64,000 nt of DNA, taken from Heloderma charlesbogerti. Taxonomy: Eukaryota > Chordata > Lepidosauria > Squamata > Helodermatidae. The translations under genes were made by a program, and so were the position numbers. Of the stretch, positions 31,361-44,758 are shown in pieces. Location: NCBI GenBank assembly GCA_026122225.1, contig JANEZZ010001497.1, forward strand, positions 682,001-746,000. The letters are read 5' to 3'. The stretch's first letter is position 1; each line of letters begins with the position of its first letter. Under the pieces are notes generated by a model. That model was not told where the DNA came from, searched no databases, and saw only the letters and a list, made by a program, of their open reading frames with translations.

Positions 31361-33593
31361 GATCCTAGCAAGTTGGAAAAATGGGATATAAATATAACAA
31401 CAAATAGTAAAATAAAAATACAAGCACAGATATCCATTCATATATTACAAATTCTTGTAGAATTTTTGTAAGACCGAGAGTCGATATAATTGTGCATGCA
31501 TACTAGGTTTTGATTGTGGCTGTATTGTGCTTGAGAATACTCTTATTTTGGTAAGACTTGTGATGACAATGATCAAACACACGTAAGAGTTTAGAATCAC
31601 ACCCACCACATGGCAGTGAAGGCCATAAATGTTAAATGTTGCATAAATGGTGCTATTTACGGCCACCATTATGCGCAAAATCGCAATTTATGTATAGAGC
31701 TTACCCATGTTTTTCTGCAAAATGGTGGCTCATGGGGCAGCAGGATGCTGTGCGTCACTCGCCGGGAAACCAATGGACTGTCTGGCAGCTCACCGTATAC
31801 GCCAAACAGGGTTGGGCAGCCAGCGAGGTCCTGCTTGCCCAGGCAAGGAGGGTATTCCAGTCAGCCAAAGAGGGCCTGAGGTCATCCAGTGTGAAGCCGA
31901 ATTCCAGGGGAGTACCAGGGGAGAGGGGTTATGTTGCTTTATTTTGCACTTCAAAAAAACCTACGCCTGTGACCCCTTCACCCATACTTTGAATACTGAG
32001 TATTTTATATGAGCCATGGCAACAAGCACAGCAGAGACCAGCAATGAGAAGAAAAATAGAGTGCAGACACCAACAACCTGGTTCATGGCCAGCCCAGCAG
32101 GCAGAGACAAAGGCCTGTCAGGCAGGTGCTGGGATGCTGGAAGCAGGCAGGCGCAGGGACAGGGTGTGAAGAAATGCCACAGATATAGCTGTTGTGTAAT
32201 GTTTATTGTGCCTGGCCTCTGAGAGGCTGCAATGTCTCTGTGCAGACCTGAGGCTTAGCCTTGTTGCTGTGCTGAAGGCCTGTTTTGGTTAGAGTCCTAT
32301 TGCTGGCATTCTGAAGCAGGGAGAGAGAGAGAGTCACTTATACAATTATAGATGGACGCTGTATCACGTAAATTTAATTCTGATTGGCTGAGGTTTCATT
32401 TAGGTGGAAAAATATGTTTGGGAAGTGACAGTTGACATTTATGGATTTGACAGTTTGGGATGTAGAGAGTCAGAGAGGGAGAAGGTCTGTTGCTTGGTTT
32501 TATGGAGGGACTAGGAGAATGCTGAGGAGAAAGGACGGAATATTAAGCTATTCCTTCCCTGTGGATAACCACTTGTGGGTGGTGAAGATCAGGAGTAGGG
32601 AGCAGGTGGTTGTGATACGCCAGGAGGCTGCCCTAAGATCTTGCCAGAAGGTTACCCAACAGGCATTAAAACCCAGAGAAACTGCCCAAGCATCCGGGAA
32701 TACCACAGAAGGTGCTTTGGGAGTCTGAGGAAGATGGTATCCAAGAGCTGGACCTGGCTGTGTGTGTTGGCTGAGGTGGAATTCGGCCTGATGAAAAAGA
32801 AGTCATTAAGAGATTTGTAGTCGGAAGAGTCTCTCTTGAGTCCTTCAGAATTGTCACTCAGCAGTCTTTTGAAAATCCCTAAGTAAATATTAGTATTCCC
32901 TCACATCTAAATTATTAGTTCAGTAAATTATCTTGCTTAATAGTCCATCTGTTCTTTAATGTTGGTGCCTATCTCTCATACCAAGCGACTAAGAGGTTTT
33001 AAAGTATTCTAAGAGAATCGGTGGCAACAGAAAAGGGTCGGCTTGTGGAATTCTGAATTAGAGTGACAGAGAGTTCTTCAGGCCCTGAAATATAAGCATA
33101 AAAAAAAAAAATTCAACAAATTGCAAAAGAAAAGAAAAAGAAAAAGAAAAGAAAGACACCCCATAGGTGGGATTGCCCAGTGAAGGGGCGGTTTCCCCAC
33201 AGGTGGTGGCAGCAGTGTGAGAGAAACCCCCATCTGGGCAGCTCCGCAGAGCTAAGCGCCACCCTTGCCAGGCGGCATTGTCCCACTCAAGACCGGCAGG
33301 AGCAGGAGGCAGAGGGGCCAGGCAAGGAAGCAGTGGCAGCTGGAGAGGAGGCCGTCAGAGGCAGGGGGCAGTGAGAGTTACGACTATTTGTGGGGAGCTG
33401 TCTGCTCCACGCAGATCCCTCTAAGTTATATGCAAATCTCTCCCTCCGGTTTTCTACTCTACATCTGTAGTGAATTGAGTCTACTCAGCTGAGCTCATGT
33501 ATTCATTTTACCCATTGTCAATAGCACCAGACACTGGAAACCACAGAGATTCAGACCATGTTTTCCATCCACAAAAAGCATTGAACCATTGGG
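31361..33593. other. Unassigned region
   Basis: No gene or complete element is supported. A purine-rich GAAAA run lies at about 33125-33155. GTGGCAACAGAAAAGG (about 33020) and GTGGCAGCAGTGTGAGAG (about 33204) resemble the region after an LTR, so a decayed LTR element is possible but unproven. Open frames here are short and unlike known proteins. Confidence 0.4.
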
Positions 33594-33594
33594 T

Positions 33595-33805
33595 AGGGGC
33601 CGTAGTTAAGTGGCAGAGCACACGCTCTCCATGCAGCAGGCCCCAATTCCTATCCTTGCCATCTCCATGTAGGGCAGGAAAAGTCCTGCCAAATCCCTGG
33701 CGTGCTGCTGACAGTCATCGTCAACAACGCTGGGCCAGGCGGACCAAGGGTCTGACTCAGTGGCAGGCGGCTTCCTTGGATCCTATGTTCAAGCGAACCC
33801 TGAAG
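33595..33805 (+). mobile_element. tRNA-derived SINE
   Basis: GGGGCCGTAGTTAAGTGGCA (box A region), then a decayed box B, the CAGTCATCGTCAACAACGCT body and GGCGGCTTCCTTGGATCCTA end. Same family as 37621-37806. It sits directly upstream of the defensin promoter modules. Confidence 0.8.
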
Positions 33806-33820
33806 ATATTCTGCTGCCAA

Positions 33821-34110
33821 CGCCCTGTGTCTTCTTGAGGAATAACATGCCAGGAGTTTCCGCCACCTGATATATTGCATCACCATGGTTAATGAACGGG
33901 GCTTATGTGTCAGTGTACCACAGCGGTTGTGAACTTCCTCTCTCTTGCGCCCTGTGACTTCTTGGGGAATACCATGCCAAGAGTTTCTGCTGCTTGGCAT
34001 ATTGCATAAGGATCATTAGTGCCCAGGGCTGACGTGTCGGTGTATTCCAGAGCTGTATAAGTAGGTGGCCATCCAGCCCTTCGGAAGACCCAGAACCTTC
34101 AGAGGTCTCT
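33821..34110 (+). promoter_or_regulatory. Defensin promoter with a duplicated 127-bp module
   Basis: Module 1 (33821-33947) and module 2 (33948 to about 34070) both start CGCCCTGTG and share TTCTTG.GGAATA.CATGCCA, GAGTTTC.GC and TATTGCAT. Only module 2 ends in a good TATA box (TATAAG, 34056-34061), about 105 bp before the start codon. GGGGAATACC (33964-33973) is a 9/10 match to the NF-kB consensus and TGACGTG (about 34031) resembles a CRE half site. NF-kB control is known for several vertebrate beta-defensins; its use here is inference. Confidence 0.55.
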
Positions 34111-34163
34111 GCCGCCAACTTCTTCTCTGGTGCGGAACTTGAGATCCTAGTCAACCTTCAGCA

Positions 34164-34221
34164 ATGCAGATGGACTGGCTCTTCATTGCTGTCGTCTCAG
34201 CGATAGGCTTGCTTTCTTCAG
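34164..34221 (+). CDS. Defensin exon 1: signal peptide
   Basis: The ATG at 34164 (MQMDWLFIAVVSAIGLLSS) encodes a hydrophobic signal peptide. A second ATG two codons on (MDWLF) could also start it. The exon ends TCAG|GTAAGG in phase 1, the usual place for the first coding intron of vertebrate beta-defensins. Signal cleavage is expected near the SSG junction. Confidence 0.82.
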
Positions 34222-37200
34222 GTAAGGCCGCTGTTCATCAACGTTGCAGAAATGTGGACTTATTAACTTGTCGATATGTATTCTGAGTATAATTTTTGTA
34301 TGTTACCTTGAGAGGGCTCGTATGCCCAATTACCTGGGACTAAGCCCCATTGAACTCAGTGGGACTGACTTCTGAGTAGACATGCATAGAATCAAACTGA
34401 GAATTATGACCCCAATTACTGTAATTCTTCATAATTGCTTGCACTTCAGCTCCTGCAGAGATGAAGCCTGTTTGCCGATGTTCAGAACCCTTCCTTCTAC
34501 CACCACGAGGTGCAAAGGGAATTCTTTAGCTTCCACCTACCTCGGTTCTAAATCTACACTCTCTGTGTAGTCTATGCAGACCCAGAATTGGGGTGTCTGA
34601 TTGTGATTGCAGATGAACCCACAACAGAAGTGACACTTCATCAATATTAGGAGGGAGGAAGAGCTTTATAGGACCACAGGGATTTCGAGGAGGGATACTG
34701 GAGAAATGCGAGGTGGACTAAAATGAGTTTGGATTTCCAAGGATCCATCCTGCGGAATCTGCTGTGGAGTGACCCTCTCAGGACACACAGAATCCGTGGA
34801 GTTTCGGATGGAGTTTTTTTTTTTTTTTTAACCTTCCCAAAGTTTACGCGGATTTATTTGTAGGAAAATAAATACTTTTCTGCTGAATAAAATTTGACTG
34901 GAATGGGGGACAATACGCTAAATGTTACGTACTAAGGTAAATTACGCAAATTCTTAGCAAACCGCTAACAAACTTATTTGTGTGTTTTTGCGCATGACGA
35001 AAAAGAGAATTTGCATCCATCTGTGAGGATGAGGGGAGAAAAGACAGAAGAAAAGTACTTGCTGCTAGAGAACAGGAAAATATGGTATTTGGAACAAGCT
35101 CAGTTTTGGCTGTCTCACTGCTCACACACAGCAGAGACCCTGCACGGCCAGTTCTGCTGTGAAATGGGGGTCTCTCCAGTGGAGGCACGGCGGCTGCTGC
35201 AGCCCCCTCCTCCCCTGAGTCCTCTGTGGCACAGCTGCTGCTTGCACATTCCCCTTCCCCCTGTCCCAGCCGACCTCCCCACATCCCCTGTTGGTGAGAG
35301 AACAGCACAGGGGAATATGCCTCTGCGTGGCTGCAGAGCGGATAGGCGGACATCATCATCAGACACTGAATGAGACCCAGCTATCTTTGTCTGTGTCTAG
35401 GGATGTCTAGGGACATCTATGGAAGCATTTTGAGGCACATGCTACCCTCTGGGCTCCCACAGCCCACCATGAATCAAAAATACCCAACACCCATTCACCC
35501 TCCCATCCATTCACACATCAACATCCAATGTTGTACTCTCATGCATACACACGGTATCCATGCACTGCAGGGGAAGACACAGTCCCCTCCAAGCCTGAGC
35601 GTGGAGATGGAGGCTGGATCCACACTTTCCAGCAGATTTTATCTCTTTCCTCGAGGAGGGGCGAAGACAGTTCACACGCCCCTTCAGCTGACAGACGCAG
35701 GCCCTCATCACAGCTGGCTGTGTGCCTGGGTCGCCACAGTACGCAGGGTCGCCACCATCCAATTGGAGTGAGAGGAGAACTAAAGGAGAACACAGAGACT
35801 GCAGAGAAGATGAAGGAAGTATCCTCATTTGTCTTCCCTGCACAAGAGATAGGACAAATATCTGTGCCTGAAGTGATATTTTCAGGAAGGGAGTCTGAGG
35901 AACCGAAGCAAAGAGCAGTGATAAGGTTCTCCACATGATGGACAAACGGAAAGTTAATAAATCAGCAGGCCCAGATGGTATCCATCCTAGAGTTCTTAAA
36001 ACCCCCTCAAATATGAAATTGCTGATCTTCTAACCGAAATATGCAACATATCCTAAGATCAGCCTCTCTACCAGAAGTTCTGGAAGATGGCCAATGTAAC
36101 AACATTAAAAAGGGATCCAGGGGGATCTGGGAAAATTACAGGTCACCTAATGTCTATTCCAGGTAAATTGGTTGAAAGCATTATCAAAGATAACATTAGT
36201 AAGCATATAGAGGGACAAGCCCTGGTGAAAAAAAATTAGCATGGCTTCTGCAAAAGGAAGTGCTGTCTCATTAACCTTTTAGAGTTCTTTGAGAGTGTAA
36301 AAAAACATCCAGACAGGGGTGACCCAGTTAACATGTTTTCCTTGGACTTTCAAAAGGCCTTTGACAGAGTTCCTTACCAAAGAGTCCTCAACAAACATAG
36401 TGGTCATGGAATGAGAAGAGAGGTCCACTTATGGATCTGTAACTGCTTAAAGAACAGAAAGCCGAGAGTAGGAATAAGTGGGAAATTGTCCCAATGGTGG
36501 GATTTAATAGTGAGGTCCAGCAGGGAACTGCATTAGGGCCATTCTGCCTATTAGCTACTCAATCATTGTCAAGAGTTTTTTGCTGGCATATCAGTGCAAC
36601 ACACAGGGGGATGCTCTGAATCTTTGCCATAGTCGTAGATCATGAAAACAAAGAATGCATCAGAGTGGATAGAACACAGATGAAGACAGTTAAGTCTCAT
36701 GAAGTGTTTCATTGACAGCTTCTTTGTGCTTGCACAGGAGTCCCAGGAACCCAAGGAGCATACACAACTGAGCAATGTCGAGCCTTGAATGGTACATGCA
36801 GGTTTTATGCATGTTTCCCGAAGAATGTGGTAATTGGAAAATGTGATTGGTTGGGATGGGGTTGCTGTGCACGGTAAGTCCACAAAGATGGTGATCTAAG
36901 AACAACATAGTGTGGCCCAGATTCGAATTTAATTTCTCAATGTGGTGTCTTTAAATATGGGCAGGTGCCCATAGAAAAACTGCAATTTGGGAAAAGGTGT
37001 GTGTGTGTGTGTGTGTGGGGGGGGGTCAGTGATGGGAGGGGCCAAATGTGCCAAAATATTATAGGGCCATTCTTGTAGGGGGCAGCAGTAGCAGTGATTT
37101 TTTTTTTAAGTGCGTGCCACTGTGGAGCTCCTATCGGCAGTGCTCTGCCAGGGATATCATGTCTCCCCTTAATGCCCCTTAAATAATTCTACATCTTCTA

Positions 37201-40200
37201 GACCTGATCATAGAGTCATGCTGTTGAGAAGGACCTTAGAGGGCATCTAGCGCAACCCGCTGCTGAATGCTCATGCCAGAGCATCTACCCAAGGGCAGTT
37301 GGATGAGGGATGACACCTTCTGGTCGGTGAAGGAGAAGGAGATACCTACAGGTCAGGTTTGCCTAAGCTGGAGTGCATGGAGTTTTGACATCTGGGCTGC
37401 AAAGCCCCCTTAGGTTCCCCCACGTGGCAGGACTTGGCCTGAAAGCCCCAGTCTCTGGAAGAATGTCCCCTGTTGGAATCCCCACTGTCTTCTCTGGTAT
37501 CAGATCAGGGGGAACAGGGGGGACGAAGGTGGTGGTGGGGGACTGTGTCAGCACTAGGGGATTGACTGCTCCTCCCACTGCCGGCAGTCTTCCTTCACCT
37601 GCGTCCTGCAGCCCCCAATGGGAGGGGCTGTAGCTCAGTGGTAGAGCACAAGCTTTGCATGCAGAAAGTCCCAGGTTCAATCCCCGGTAGCTCCAGGTAG
37701 GCTGAGGAAAGAATCCTGCCCTGGACAGCAGCTGGCAGTCATTGTCGACGATACTGGGCTAGATGGAGTGATGGTCTGGCTCAGTATAAAGCTGCTTTTG
37801 ATATTCCTCTGGCTGGCATGGGGAGGATCTGCTCCTCTCAGCACTGGCCGGATCCTTTCATGTGCCACATGCCATCCCCACCAGGATAACAAGCAGTGCG
37901 AAGAGCCGTGGACTCAGCCAGTGGTGGGAAGATCCCCTCCTCCCAGTGACAGCTGAATCATTCCTCACACGTCTGTTGCTGCCCACAAGGGGTTCAGAAG
38001 GCTCAGCGCAGCACCAGCTGGGTCCCGCCCTTCATGCCGAGAGAGGCACAGAACTCCAGAACTCCCTGGCACGGAGAAGATTAAAATGGTCAAGAGGACA
38101 TCAGTGGGAGTGGCCATGTCCTCTCAGGTCATGCAGCTCTTGGAGAGCCCAGTGGCGGGCAATTTGCCCCCTCCCCACTCTTAGTTCTGCACCATTGCGG
38201 TAGGTGCAGAGAAGCGTGCATGATGAGGTGCAATGTTTCCCTGGTTAAGAGCTTCAAAGACACTGTACAGCAGAATAGAACAAAGTGTTGTGGAAACTGC
38301 ATTGATATGTTTGTCGGTACCATGATTAGTGGCAGCGCAATGAACACAAATCAGGAGAAGAAGAACTGCATTATAGTTGGCTTTTTGCTACAAAAGGTGT
38401 AAGAATAGAACATTGCAAAGAACTTAACAATATAATTGTTTCTGAAGCACTGTGGTCCATCTGTCTTTTCCCAGCAATTCTCTGAGATGGATTCTGTATG
38501 TAACTGGCCATAGGCCAACAATTTAACTGAACAGAGTTGATTTTCCCAGAGCCAAGTGTCTTCAAGGGGCAGTATCCAATGGGGCCATTGCGCAAAAAAG
38601 GCCACTCCCACCGATTCCATTGCTTAAGCAGGACACATCACTTGTGCAATGGAGATTGAGGGCTTCCTGGACGAAGACCTGGAATGAGCAGACAGACCCG
38701 TTTCTGTATTGAGACAGGCTGTGGTATGAGAGTGTATTATATGTATGTGTGTGTATGTATGTATTAGGGGTGGACGAAAGTCACTTACCTGTCGTCGAAG
38801 GCCGTTCGCGGTGGGGGGGAGCGCTTCGCTGCTCCCCCCGCGAAGTTCAGGCCGGGGGGGGAGGCTTCCCGCCTCGCCCGGCTGAAATTCAGGCCGGGGG
38901 GGAGGCTTCCCGCCTCACCTGGCCGAAATTCAGGCCAGGGAGGAGGCGCCTCGCCTCGCCCGGCCGCGAATGCGAAAGTAAAACAAAAAACAAAAAAACG
39001 CCCCCTGATAGGCTACGTGACGATTCACGTAGCCTATCACGGCTAGATCTGCAAAGTCAGCCGTGATAGGCTACGTCAATCGTCACGTAGCCTATCACGG
39101 GTGACTTAAAAAAAAAAAAAAGAGTGTACGGATAATGGCGGCCCCCATAGGGAGCTGCCATTCGCGTTCCTTATTTAGTTGCTGTAGTCTACGTAAATGT
39201 TTACGTAGACTACGGCGAAAATAAGGGCAACACAAATAGAGTTGCCCTTATTTTCGCCGTAGTCTACGTAAACAGTTACGTACACTACAGCGACCAAATA
39301 AGGAACGGGAATGGCGGCTCCCTATGGGGACCGCCATTATCCGTACACTCTTTTTTTTTTTTAAGTCACCCGTGATAGGCTACGTGACAATTCACGTAGC
39401 CTATCACGGCTGACTTTGCAAATCTAGCCGTGATAGGCTACGTGAATCGTCACGTAGCCTATCAGGGGGCGTTTTTTTTTTTCCTTTCATTACAATGGCG
39501 GTGGCGGCAGCCGGTCGAAAGACCGGCTGCCACTCCCGCCTCGCTCGAACACCCGCCGAACCGCTGGCCGGACCAGCCACCGGGAGGGACATTCGCAAAA
39601 GGTAAGTCCCATCCCGGGGGGTGTGTGGGGGGCGGGGGGGGGTGCGGAGGATTTCTCTCCGAAACTTGTTCGGGGGTCGAACGCATTGGCGCTCGGCCCC
39701 TCGAAGTTTCGGGGAGAAATTCTCCGCCATCCCTAGTATGTATGTATGTATGTATGTATGTATATGTATATATATAAAATATTCAACCAAAAGTATTAAA
39801 ATCAGGCCAGGTATCCAGCACACAGCCTTGTCCAGGTTTTTGGGGATGAGTTTCCATTGGTATAGCTCAAGGACATTGACCAGTTGCTTGGACGGTTCAT
39901 GAAACAACTTCCATATTGGATCCTTGCTTCTCTTGGCTTTTACATCTTGGCATGGAGGGAACAGCCACCTAGGCCAGAGAGGTGATCAATACCTCGTTCT
40001 GAGAGGGAGTCATCCTGGGCCACTGGAAAGGGGCTGCGATGGGACCATTCATGAAGAATCCCTTCCTGGATCTGGGAAATCTTAATAACTTTAGGCTGGT
40101 GGCACATATTCTTTCATGGGCAAGGCACTTTAGTGCATGGTTGCCAACCAGCTCCAGATGTTCATGGATGAGATCAATTCTCTGGATCCATTTCTGCTGG

Positions 40201-43200
40201 GGTTGAGGCTGGGCTCGTCATGGAACAGGGCAACTTGCTGCCCCTCACCTACCTGCTGCCACTGCCACCACCCCTGTGGCCAGCCACTGCCATCCGTGCT
40301 CCTGCATGTGCTCCCCCCTCTCTGCCTGGCTGGCCAGCCCACTGGCTGGCCTCTCCCTCCCTTGCTTGGCCACCTGGTTGCTTGCTCTTGCCGCCATGGC
40401 TGCTGCTCCTGCCTTGTGCCCCAGCTATCGCAAGAGGTCTGGTGAACTGCTGTGAGAGGTCGGCCAGGTAGCCTCTCAGGACAGGTCCTATGTGCCCTGC
40501 AGGCAGCTGGAGCACAAGGCAGGAGTGACCGGGCAGGCAGGAGCCAGTGGCCAGCTGGCTACCCAAGCAAATGAAGAAGCGGCTGGCAAAGTGGGTTGGG
40601 TGGGTGGGTGGGCAGGCAGGTGGGTAAGCTGTGACCCCAGCCATAGCTGCCGACAGCCACCCATGGTAGGAATAAGAGGTGGACTCTCCTGCAGGGCAGG
40701 GCAGGGCAGGGCAGGGCAGGGCAGGGCAGGGAGAGCAGCACTCTGTCCTGTTCCTCCACCTGATATGGGTGCCTGACTCCGTGTAATAGAAGGCCTGGCC
40801 CTGAACGTGACATGGAATCCATGTTTTTTTCTCATATTCTTGACAGCATACACTGAAGAAAAAGGCAACACCAAACATTATCACTTCTAAGTAAATAGAG
40901 GTGGCACCAGGAGTTCAAAATCTAAAAGGAGAAGAAACAAAACATTAGGGTTGTCAGAGAATTCCATGACGGATCTCGGTGAGGCTGAATGCCAGGGCAT
41001 TTGGCCCCCCTGAAATCCATCATGGAATGAAGCCCCTGCCCCCCCACCCCACAAAAGGCGTGCAAAACAGAGTACTTATCTGCTCCCATCTGTGCTGCTT
41101 TGTGAATGGCGGCCGTTCTACGGCTGCCATTCACTTCCTCCTCTTCAGCCGTGATAGGCTATGTAAATACTTACGTAGCCTATCATGGCTAATGCAGGAA
41201 TGCCATTTGTGTCCCTGCAGAGGCTGTGATAGGCTATGTAAGTATTTACGCAGCCTATCATGGCGGGGAGGGGGGAAACCCCAGCGTACGCAAATGGCGG
41301 CAGCTACCGCTATTTGTGTAGCCTGGGGTTTTTCCCCCTGCTGTGATAGGTTATGTAAATATTTACGTAGCCTATCATGGCTCAATACAGTGACGCAAAT
41401 GGCGGCGGCTATGACAGCCGCCATTTGTGTCCTTCCAGGGCTGCCCGGTGGCCGGATGTCTGGCTGTGGGCGGCTGGAGAAGGCCAGCAGCTCCGCAGCT
41501 TGGCCGTGGAGCGGAGCTGGCCGGGCAGCATTCCAGGGGGATGGACGGAGCACCTCCCCCCTGTGAAGGATTCGGGGGAAGGGACGGAGTGCCTCCCCCC
41601 CACCACGGATGCCCCTGCGCGGAGTTAGGTAGCTGTTTCGTACATCCCTACAAAAAATCCCCAAAGAGGAAGAAGAAAAAGGTCTTCACTTTTTAATCTG
41701 AAGTACGTTAGTGTCCATGGTGTTCTCCAAACGCCAGCTTTTCCCATTCACCTATGTGCTAGGCTTCCACTCTGGTCTAGTGACCCATGAGCTTCCTTGG
41801 CTTCCTGGGATGCCTTTCACCTGCTGTAATTTCTGTTTCTCCAGCACTCCATTAGAACGTTGTACAGCTAAAAAAGGCACGTGCACTGCATCCGGCTGTA
41901 CCGAAACTGATACCGACCATGGACCCTGTGACGGAGGAGCCCAATGCTGCCAAAGGTGAGACCCCAAGCCTGACCAGTTGATATCCCTAAGGAAAGATAT
42001 CCTGCAGGTGCTTTTGTAGTGTAAGTAGGGGCCTAGAAATGGTATGTTGCCAACAGACTTCTTAGAAACACAGAATAGTAGGGTTGGACGGCGCCGATAA
42101 GGCCATCGAGCACAACGCCCTGCTCAGTGCAGGAATCCAAGGCAACGCTTGTGCGTATAGCAAGTGCAGCCGCAGGATAATAATGGTGGGGGAAGGGAAT
42201 GATTTCAGCTGTAAAGTAAATTACAGTAAATTTTTGGCACCAGGTGAAGCAATATTTATTTTCCCAGGCATTTTACTTTTGTCAGTTCCTGTTTTACATG
42301 TGGTGTTTTAAATCTTTGCACTGCAGCTAGGTTCTATGTGGTTACTTGAAATGAACAATACCAAAGTTACCAACAACCTAATCAATACTTCAGTTTCCCA
42401 ACAGTACAATATTCTAATGAGGAAACCACTATAACAAAGAGAGAAGAAAAAAGAGAAAAAAAAGAAAAAAAGGGAAAAGAGAGGAGGAAAGGAAGTGAAG
42501 AAATAAAAATTTCCCTCCCCTCCCCTTCCCTCCCCCTCTCCCTCTCCCCCCCCTTAAAGAATTGAGTTTAAACTCCAACACCCCCTGGCCTCCGATGCCA
42601 TTCAGTTTTAAAAACTGTATCTATAACATTAACAATCTTACAGTTTAATAAACAACCTTACATTTCTATATCATATCATCAATCTTATATCAAAGAAACA
42701 GCTCTACAATTAATTCCCAAAAGCCTATATTATTAGTAGGGATGTCGGAGAATTTCTCCACGAATCTCTGGGAGGCCGAATGCCAATGCATTCGGCCCCC
42801 TGAAATTGGTGGGGAAATTCTCCAATGGCCCCCCGCCCCCCCCGGGGCGGGACTTACCATGGCCGAATGTCCCTCGCAGTGGTGGGTCCCGGCAGCGGTT
42901 CGGCGGTGTTTCGGCAGCGGCAGCGGCCAGTCTTCCGACCAGCTGCCGCCACCACAATTTCCTAGTAAACTGTAAAAAAAAAAAAAAAACCAAAACGTGA
43001 TAGGCTATGTAAAGATTTACGTAGCCTATCATGGCTAGATTTTCAAATTCAGCCGTGATAAGCTACGTAAAGATTTATGTAGCCTATCACGGCTGACTTA
43101 AAAAAAAAAAAAAAAAGCACGTACGCAAATGCCATTTGCCTTCCTTATTTGGGCACTGGTAGTCTACGTAAAGATTTACGTAGACTACAGCAAAAATAAG

Positions 43201-44720
43201 GGCAACGCTGCCCTTACACACACACACACACACACACACAGTATTATATAATAATAAAACTTAATATAAACCTTCAAACATCAGTAATATATTTTATACT
43301 AGATATATTATCTATTTTAAAATAAAAAATATAAAGAAAAGCAAGAAAAAATAAAAGATGAAAGAGAGTAAACCAATATAAATATAATCATTTATCTTCT
43401 GAATAGCCTGGATCATATAGACTAAACACAAACAGTTAACAAAGCTTGTTTAAAGATTCCAGTTCATGGGGTTGTAACAGAATTCTCATGGCTTTTTATG
43501 TTGCCTCCGCCATGAAATCATTTCATGATTTAGAAACGTCTTCATCTGACCTTCAGACACAATACAAAGTGTAGCAGGATATTTTAAGTAATAATGTAAG
43601 TTCATTTGTTTTGCCATATTCTTTGCTTTGAAAAATTGTCTTCTTTTATTCACCTCCTCTTTGATGTAGTCTGGAAATAACATAACTTTATCTTGTTTCC
43701 AGGAAAGGCTTCCAGCCTCCCTTGCCAAATGCAGGATATAATTATTTGTGGAGACTTTTGCAGATTGAGCTATGATCGTGTAATCAGTCCCTTTAGCATT
43801 TGGCACAGGAAGTGCCTGCTCAATATCAAGTAAATAATCAGATGGAATAGAGAGTATCTCATGCAAAAATTTATCCACAAAAATAGGCAATTTTACATCA
43901 TTAGGCAGATTTTTAAGCCTGATGATACGTACATTGGATCTTTTTGTGAAGGCCTCCAGCTGAGAGATAATATCAGAGATATTTCTGAATCAAATTTGTG
44001 TCGTAATTTCATTTCCTGCCACTTGGTCTTCAAGCTCATTAATTTTCGTCTCCATTTTTTGCCATGATGCATTAATTAAATCCACAGCTCCTTGCAGGGT
44101 GGTTTTGGAATTTTGGATTAAATCCAACCTTCTGACTTGTTCCGTAAATTGCAAAGATAGTCTTTATCAGTGTAAATAACTCCCCTATATCTTATGTTTT
44201 CAACACTTTTGACACAGGATGCAGGGGGAGTAGATGCCAGCTCCCTTCTTCTCCTTGGCACAGACATGTTTCTCTCAAAGTCCTCAGATGTTCTCAAATA
44301 TTGTTAACATGTCTTAAATCATCCCTCAGAGGTTGTTGATATTTCTTAAAGCATCTATTATTATGGAACACGTCAGCCCTGTTTTCTCCTATAAAATAGG
44401 AGTCCCAGTACAACTTTTTGTGTTGGTAAAGCTCTCGGAAGATATTCCTGGAATCCACCCCCCACTATCTTGTGGGGTTACTTTCCTCCAAGATGTTGTC
44501 CAGAGCATGCCTTGCGTCCCCTTTCCATTGCAGGGGGGAGATGAAAAGGTCTTTCAACCTTTTAAAAAGCTGTTTGAGAAAGCTCCCATGGAGATCCGTG
44601 GGAAGCTGCCAGAGCGACATCGGTCCCAGCCGGAAGTCGCATTTTATGGTTTTAATTGTTGTGAACTGGCCAGAGAGCATTGGCTATTGGGCAGTATAGA
44701 AATGTAATAGATAGATAGAA

Positions 44721-44758
<38 letters not shown>

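Noticed and set aside
32160..33370. LTR retrotransposon with leader
   Set aside because: Two GTGGCA(A/G)CAG motifs hint at it, but no paired LTRs, target duplication, gag or pol could be seen.
33821..33947. Module 1 as a second functional promoter
   Set aside because: It lacks a TATA-like element at the position corresponding to 34056 and has no exon directly downstream. I treat it as upstream regulatory sequence only.
37621..37685. tRNA-Ala gene
   Set aside because: Boxes A and B and a TGC anticodon are present, but the sequence continues into a SINE body and lacks an immediate terminator. Several diverged relatives lie in the window.
40249..40884. 211-codon minus-strand ORF and its plus-strand counterparts
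   Set aside because: Low-complexity Pro/Leu/Cys frames across a (GCAGG)n array, with no domain or homologue I recognise.
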